A DNA stretch of 64,000 bases from Heliocidaris tuberculata (Eukaryota > Echinodermata > Echinoidea > Camarodonta > Echinometridae): the NCBI GenBank assembly GCA_025618425.1, contig CM046832.1, positions 62,074,108 through 62,138,107 of the forward strand, in the 5' to 3' direction. A program made the position numbers and the translations under genes. The notes under the pieces are model-generated. The model worked only from the letters and a program-made list of their open reading frames with translations, was not told the origin of the DNA and searched no databases. Of the stretch, positions 58,800-64,000 are shown piece after piece (the first letter of the stretch is position 1; every line of letters begins with the position of its first letter).

Positions 58800-59180
58800 A
58801 TGGAATGAGGGCTTATTGAAAAGACATCACGCCACAAATACCTCTCCTCTGAAATGACGATCTCTCTTTGCACATCAAAACTTCGGCTGAACTTGACGGC
58901 TAGGAATGCGATACGCTCTCAGCGGCCCGCGCTAATTCACGTCGGCCTCTTAATGACTTTATCAGCTGCTGCTGCGGCGCCAGAGAGCAAGCTACGCAAC
59001 GATGCCTTCCCGCCGGAGTTTTCCCCCTACAGCAGCTCTCCGATCAGCGCATATCGGGTATATAACTGCCCGTGCTTTTCTCCCCTCTTCTATTATCACC
59101 TGATCAATATTTCATAGCTCGATGGGAGAGTATTAATCACTTTTTATCGCCCTTGGTCAGAGAAGCGGCGGGAGTGAAAC
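58800..59180. promoter_or_regulatory. GC-balanced block 4 kb downstream of Hox2
   Basis: CAGCGGCCCGCGCTAATTCACG, CTTAATGACTTTATCAGCTG and GCTGCTGCGGCGCC stand out from AT-rich flanks. An 87-aa frame (58854-59117) covers part of it but shows no known motif, so coding is not claimed. A conserved noncoding element is a reasonable alternative. Confidence 0.3.
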
Positions 59181-61830
59181 GTATTAGAAATAGAGAAGGG
59201 GAAAAAAAGGAAAGGTGTTTTAATTCTGTCTTATAAAACTAGAAAAACACCAGGTGAAATTAGTGAGCGGACTTTAATAGGAATAAAAACATTTGGATTA
59301 TTAAAACCTTGAAAGCCGCGACAGGGAAATGATTTCAACAAACAAATTCAATCAACATCAAAGCTTTCTAAGATATTAAAACTACAGTGTAGTTATATTC
59401 TTTCAAGAATAATTTTTACTCGCCGCTTCTTAAATTGTTTTCACCCTCACCTTTCGTTACTAATTTGTTATTATAATTGCCTTTAATAGGTTTGTATTTC
59501 CTATCGCAATCCATTCGATCATTCCTCAATATGTTAATATATTAATAAGAGAGATTACAATACAAAGGCATTTTTTTTTTCGAATTTATTGTCATTTCAC
59601 ACTTATACATATTTGTTACAATTACCCATTTTTTCTTTGGGGATTTGCGCAAAAGTCTGTGGTCTCTTTATTGCTTCAGAAAGTTCTTACGACGTCCTAT
59701 CTTTGAGAAATTAAATATTTCATAGAATTCAACCGAAACGCACATCTAGGAATAAAAGAAAAGGTTTGTTTAATTAATTTTTATTCCTTTCATTTATTGT
59801 TTCATTTTCGTAGCTTAGAAGCGCAAAATCAGACATTGCTTTAGTTCCTATGCATATAGTGTCGCGTCACAGGTGCTGGTTTATGACTTTTTACAAATGG
59901 TGTATTGACAAAAAATGAAAAACGGCTTTGTATGATAATTTTGTCAATCCGTATAACATTATACTTGATTTTTTAACGAGCAGACAATAGGAATGAAACC
60001 GAAAAAAAGCATAAAGAAAGACATAATGAATTGAATTGACATGGTTTATTGAATATAAAAAAATCATTGTATCTAAAAGCTGAATTGAGATTTTTTTTTA
60101 CATTAAAAATAAATAATTAGCAAATGTGAATATACAATAACAATAATCAAAATGGGTAGGTATCAATATAAACAACAGCAGTCGACTATAGTATTTAACA
60201 ATTTTGCATTTTGGTGTTTTCGTTGTTGGTTAGAGTGCACGTTGAAGTTCAAGTCATTTACCTGCTGAACTTCGTCGTATTCATTATCAAAGATTAAGGA
60301 AGATTCTTTTTTTTTTCATTATCCTTGATGGCTAAAAAGATCAATAACGGGAAGACAAGCTTTACTGCGTTTTAGACACACATGTACATAATCATGAGAT
60401 TATCTTTGATTGAAACAGGAGTCATTTACAACATAGAAAATATGAAGAACTAAAGAGTTTTTACATTCCTTACTACAAGGTTGTAAAATGCTTCAATATC
60501 CAGCATATTGAATAATTAATTGTTCTGTTTTAATGATTTCTCAATGTGAGAATTGAAATTTATCCCCTATTGAAAAGTGTTGAAGCAGATTCAAACAAAG
60601 ATTATATTTCATAATATGTATGCCCCAAAGAAAATGTAGGCGACATCGTTATATTGGTGTGAATATGAATTAATTTCAAAACTTGTATCAATTGAGTTAT
60701 GTTATTGGAAAACTCTTCTTTTACTTTCAAAAGCAGTAGTTATGATAATTTGAAGTAATAATATCAACAACAAATAATCAAACACTGGAACTGTGCACAA
60801 TTTATCATTATCAAATAAATAGCCGAAACTTCAAGAATGAAAACAAATTATTGCGACTGCTAAGTGAAGCTGCATAAAACAATACTAGTATAAGATAACA
60901 GTAATGAGGGTAACCGCTCCTATAGGTACATGAAAGTCATTATCAGATATCAATATTTATAAAAGATGTGAATAATGAATTGTTCGTAGTAGATTTGTAG
61001 TCAGGTCTGACTTCCAACGGATTTCCAACATTCAGTTTGGAGCAATCAAGTACCCCTGAATAAACTGAACAAAGTAAACTTTCTGTTTGCTTTTCCCGGG
61101 GTGACTGGTTGCGATCTTTTTCAATAACTCTTTAGATTTTGTTTGTAATACGCGAAATACAAAATCTTTTCCACAAGTAGCAAATATATCGACTATAAAA
61201 GAATTATTAGGATACCAGTGTATTAAGCTAGATCTTCAGCAATATATATCTAAAATAAAGTCTAATCACTTGAGAAGAAGGGAGAAGGGGTTGTGTTCCA
61301 CCCCCCCCCCCCTTTCCTCCGCTGTGGAAATCTGAGGGATCTGGCGGTACTTTTTGACATCTTCCGGGGCAAAAATAGATTTGTAACAATTTTTTTATGC
61401 CACACTTAACTCAAAAGTCGGTAAAAGAAAATATGATTTGTGTGGGAAATGGTGCGTTATTTTGTTCACCGTTTTTCATTAGAAAAAAATGTTCCAAAGT
61501 ACTACATTAACAAAGGGATTACTTTTCGAAAACTTTCACAAACTAATAAGATTGTTGTTCGTGTGTAAGCAATATATGTGCCATTATTAACAACTGTAAA
61601 GCGAATGGAAATCATATTAAAAGGACCAAAAAAAATATAATAGCCTACTGTATATATAGAATACTAACATCATCATATTTGGGGGGTGGTCTATACTTTT
61701 ATTTATTTCCGTGCATCAAAGGAAACGGATAATAGCTAGCAGTATGCCAAAGCATATGCCGAGATTATCTTTAATAATACACCTACTATACGTTCCACCA
61801 TTTATGCTCTACATTACTTCAGCCATGTCT
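59181..61830. other. Hox2-Hox1 spacer, AT-rich
   Basis: No gene or repeat family recognised apart from a C-run at 61302-61313. Confidence 0.6.
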
Positions 61831-61839
61831 ACCTTGTCC

Positions 61840-62170
61840 GATTCAAACCTTGCATAGCAGCTGCGAGTAGTCAAGTCGAAGTTGTCAGCCCATCCATATA
61901 CCGGGTTTAGAAACGCGAAGCGCAGGCGAGCGCGCTATGCCCACGAGACTGCCCAAATTCCGATCCGTGCGGGAAGGGGGTGAAACGGGGAGGGTTGCAG
62001 AGGGAGGGGTCATCGCGGGTCACGAGGGGACATCACCTTTTCAAGAAGGAAGAATGGCACTCGAAGTCAGGTCGGGAAAGTGCCCTCTTCAATTCTCATC
62101 CATTTTCAAACCTGTTGGATTTCGTGAGAGTGCTGCCGCTCCAATTACAGGGCCTACACGTTCATCAATC
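61840..62170. promoter_or_regulatory. GC-rich block, G-rich strand
   Basis: CGCGAAGCGCAGGCGAGCGCG and GGGAAGGGGGTGAAACGGGG, with AGGGAGGGG downstream. The 123-aa frame at 61937-62308 has no known motif. Could be a promoter-proximal region or noncoding exon. Confidence 0.25.
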
Positions 62171-63172
62171 CTCTCTATACTTCTTCATAATTTGTTCACA
62201 TCTGCCGCAACTCATTCAAAAACATTCAAGGCTATTTTGACCGCTATGAAACTCTATAAATTACATGGAAATAACGCCATCATTGATACAATGTTTCGAC
62301 ATTGCTAGACGCTTTATAAGCGTTTAGGTATGCATGGTTCAAAGAGTTTTCTTATATCATTTAATATAAGTTCAGTCATATTTTAATAATTGTTAAGAAT
62401 TACTAAGCCTTTTTATTGATTGAGAAATTGATTGTTGGGATTAAGATCTTGAGGATACCCATAACTGACAACATTGTTTCATAATTGCTTTAAGTCAGTT
62501 TAGTTCAAATCCATTTATTCGTCCTTAGTTGAGAACGTGCTTTTTGTATTCTTTACATGGCATTTATATAAGTAATACATTATATAGAAATACAGAAAAA
62601 ATACAAATATTCGGAAACAAGAGGAAAGATCCAAATTCAGTTAATCACAGAATTTAAGCAATACTGATGTATTTTATGAGATAAATATCACAATCAAAGT
62701 TTTTCTCAGAACAAACAAAAACGCATCTTACTATGAAACTTTTATACCAACATGTGCATCCTTTTGCATAGCTTTCAAATAATACATTAATGACGGGGAA
62801 ATAAAATAAGCACTGTCATCAACAACAAAAAAAGGATAAATCATTTAAAGATGAAAACCGCCATCAACGGCATAAATTGCTCATTCCAGTCGCAAAAATT
62901 AAAGAAAAAGTTCCATCGGAATATGGTTGTGATGGGGGTGACGATCCTCGACTACGCGACGTGGCACACATTTACGAGAGGACTATCCCCATCGGAACGA
63001 GTCTGGCTTCGATTTGATGCCACACATGCCTCTCGCACTCCGCTACGCACGAAGAAGTTTCGTCGTCAGGCAATTAACTGCTCGTCTGCTTCCGAAAATA
63101 ATGGAATAAAAAATCACATCTTTCTGTCTCTTTTGTCTTCTCTCATCCTTTCTTCCTCTTCCCCATCTCACC

Positions 63173-63180
<8 letters not shown>
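62171..63180. other. Spacer before the candidate Hox1 ORF
   Basis: AT-rich to 62860, then a GC-balanced block (62860-63100: GGGGGTGACGATCCTCGAC, CGACTACGCGACGTGGC). A 237-aa frame (62851-63564) continues through (CT)n and (CA)n and is therefore not taken as a gene, though its first 85 codons are not low complexity. Confidence 0.5.
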
Positions 63181-63211
<31 letters not shown>

Positions 63212-63322
63212 TCTTCCTCTCTCTTCCTCTCTTTTCCTTTCATTCCTCTCTCTTCCTCTCTCCCTCAAATACACACACACACGCACACGCGCACACACAC
63301 ACACTCACACACACGCAAACGC
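63176..63322. repeat. (CT)n and (CA)n compound microsatellite
   Basis: CT units at 63176-63208, pyrimidine-rich to 63267, then CA units to 63316. Confidence 0.95.
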
Positions 63323-63689
63323 TGCTTATTTTCCATCTAAAAGAACATATTACACTGCGTTTAAAGATAATGTCGAATATGACACAAATCAAAAGCACCA
63401 AGATTAACCCAGAAAAAAACGCATTTTCCATAAAATGTAAGTACATATTGTTATTTTTTCTACCTGCAGACGCAGAAAAAAGGAAACGAAAAGAAAAGAG
63501 AAAATTTATTCCCCTGAAAAAGCAAACATGTGATAGGCCTAATGATTTTAATGAAATGGTTTAAAAACCTTTGCCTGCAAATTAATAATTTTCAAATTCA
63601 CTTTTAGAAAGAGAGATAAAGTACCTTTTAAACTACGCGCTACAAGTCTCTCTCTCTCTTTAACTGTTTTCTCTGCCTTTTGTAAAACT

Positions 63690-63690
63690 T

Positions 63691-63742
<52 letters not shown>

Positions 63743-63757
63743 GATCTATCTATTTTT
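63690..63757. repeat. (CTAT)n microsatellite
   Basis: CT units, then about 14 CTAT units, ending about 45 bp before the candidate ORF at 63800. Confidence 0.95.
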
Positions 63758-63799
63758 CTGGCGTATGTTTCACCTTCTTCTTCTCTGTTCCTTTCCTCG

Positions 63800-64000
63800 A
63801 TGGGGAAAATGGAAGGAGAGAGTTTGTGTCATTATCCCGCTTACCCGAAGCCAGAGATTTCACGCCTACAGCGACGGTATTACCAGACGGGGTACGGCTG
63901 GGACCAGGGACCGGTCTCTCTCCGGAGGATGCTGCCGTCCCATGGCGACACATGTCTCATTATCACTTGCACATGCTGCCTTCAACTCTCATTGTCAACT
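63800..64000 (+). CDS. Partial ORF running off the right edge; possible first exon of Hox1
   Basis: An ATG at 63800 (second in-frame ATG at 63809) opens a frame with no stop to the last base, 67 codons. It has an aromatic-rich stretch reading MEGESLCHYPAYPKPEIS, then RRYYQTGYGWDQG. Base composition rises in GC just after a (CTAT)n tract, as at the starts of Hox3 and Hox2, and this is where Hox1 should begin if the cluster is collinear. Against it: the other two + frames are also open over this stretch, no Hox1 N-terminal motif is recognised, and neither hexapeptide nor homeodomain lies in the window. Treat as unproven. Confidence 0.25.
   Translation, partial: MGKMEGESLCHYPAYPKPEISRLQRRYYQTGYGWDQGPVSLRRMLPSHGDTCLIITCTCCLQLSLST

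Noticed and set aside
62851..63564. 237-aa open frame as a gene or Hox1 exon
   Set aside because: Its centre is (CT)n/(CA)n and no hexapeptide or homeodomain occurs; the non-repetitive first third is mentioned as a GC-balanced block.

Overview
This window is animal (metazoan) nuclear DNA from the anterior end of a single Hox cluster. It carries two complete two-exon homeobox genes on the + strand: Hox3 (coding exons 19910-20357 and 34061-34791) and Hox2 (coding exons 52712-53132 and 54123-54634). The order 5'-Hox3-Hox2-3', same strand, is the normal collinear arrangement, so Hox1 is expected to the right. An ORF that opens at 63800 and runs off the window edge is a weak candidate for its start. 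The unduplicated style of cluster, the very long AT-rich spacers, the abundant microsatellites and G/C homopolymers, and a Penelope element, tRNA-derived SINEs and MITEs suggest a marine invertebrate deuterostome. An echinoderm is favoured and a hemichordate is possible; species cannot be named from sequence alone.

Layout. 1-19.3 kb is upstream of Hox3 and rich in transposon debris: a CAGTGGCG-terminus element (763-1122), a 940-bp element built of TTGGGCAA/TTGCCCAA motifs (3704-4643), a 760-bp foldback (6671-7434), LINE fossils (10072-11205), a Penelope 3' part with an intact GIY-YIG endonuclease ORF (11765-12750, - strand) and a SINE (12890-13065, - strand). Several GC-balanced islands (about 3000-3300, 9330-9680, 13940-14270, 17640-18070) stand out from the AT-rich background and may be regulatory. 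19.36-34.8 kb is Hox3, with a candidate TATA box and a 13.7-kb intron holding LINE 3' ends, a TTAA-flanked MITE and microsatellites. 34.8-52.4 kb is the Hox3-Hox2 spacer, with more MITEs, nested inverted repeats and segmental tandem duplications. 52.4-54.6 kb is Hox2, with a 990-bp intron. From 54.6 kb to the end lies the Hox2-Hox1 spacer, with SINE copies just downstream of Hox2 and several GC-balanced islands.

Function. Hox2 and Hox3 encode sequence-specific transcription factors that pattern the anterior axis. Each has a YPW hexapeptide for contact with PBC (Pbx/Exd) cofactors in exon 1 and a homeodomain in exon 2, and both introns are phase 1. The Hox2 homeodomain departs from the usual group-2 sequence at many positions. 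Most other open frames are translated microsatellites and are not annotated as genes.
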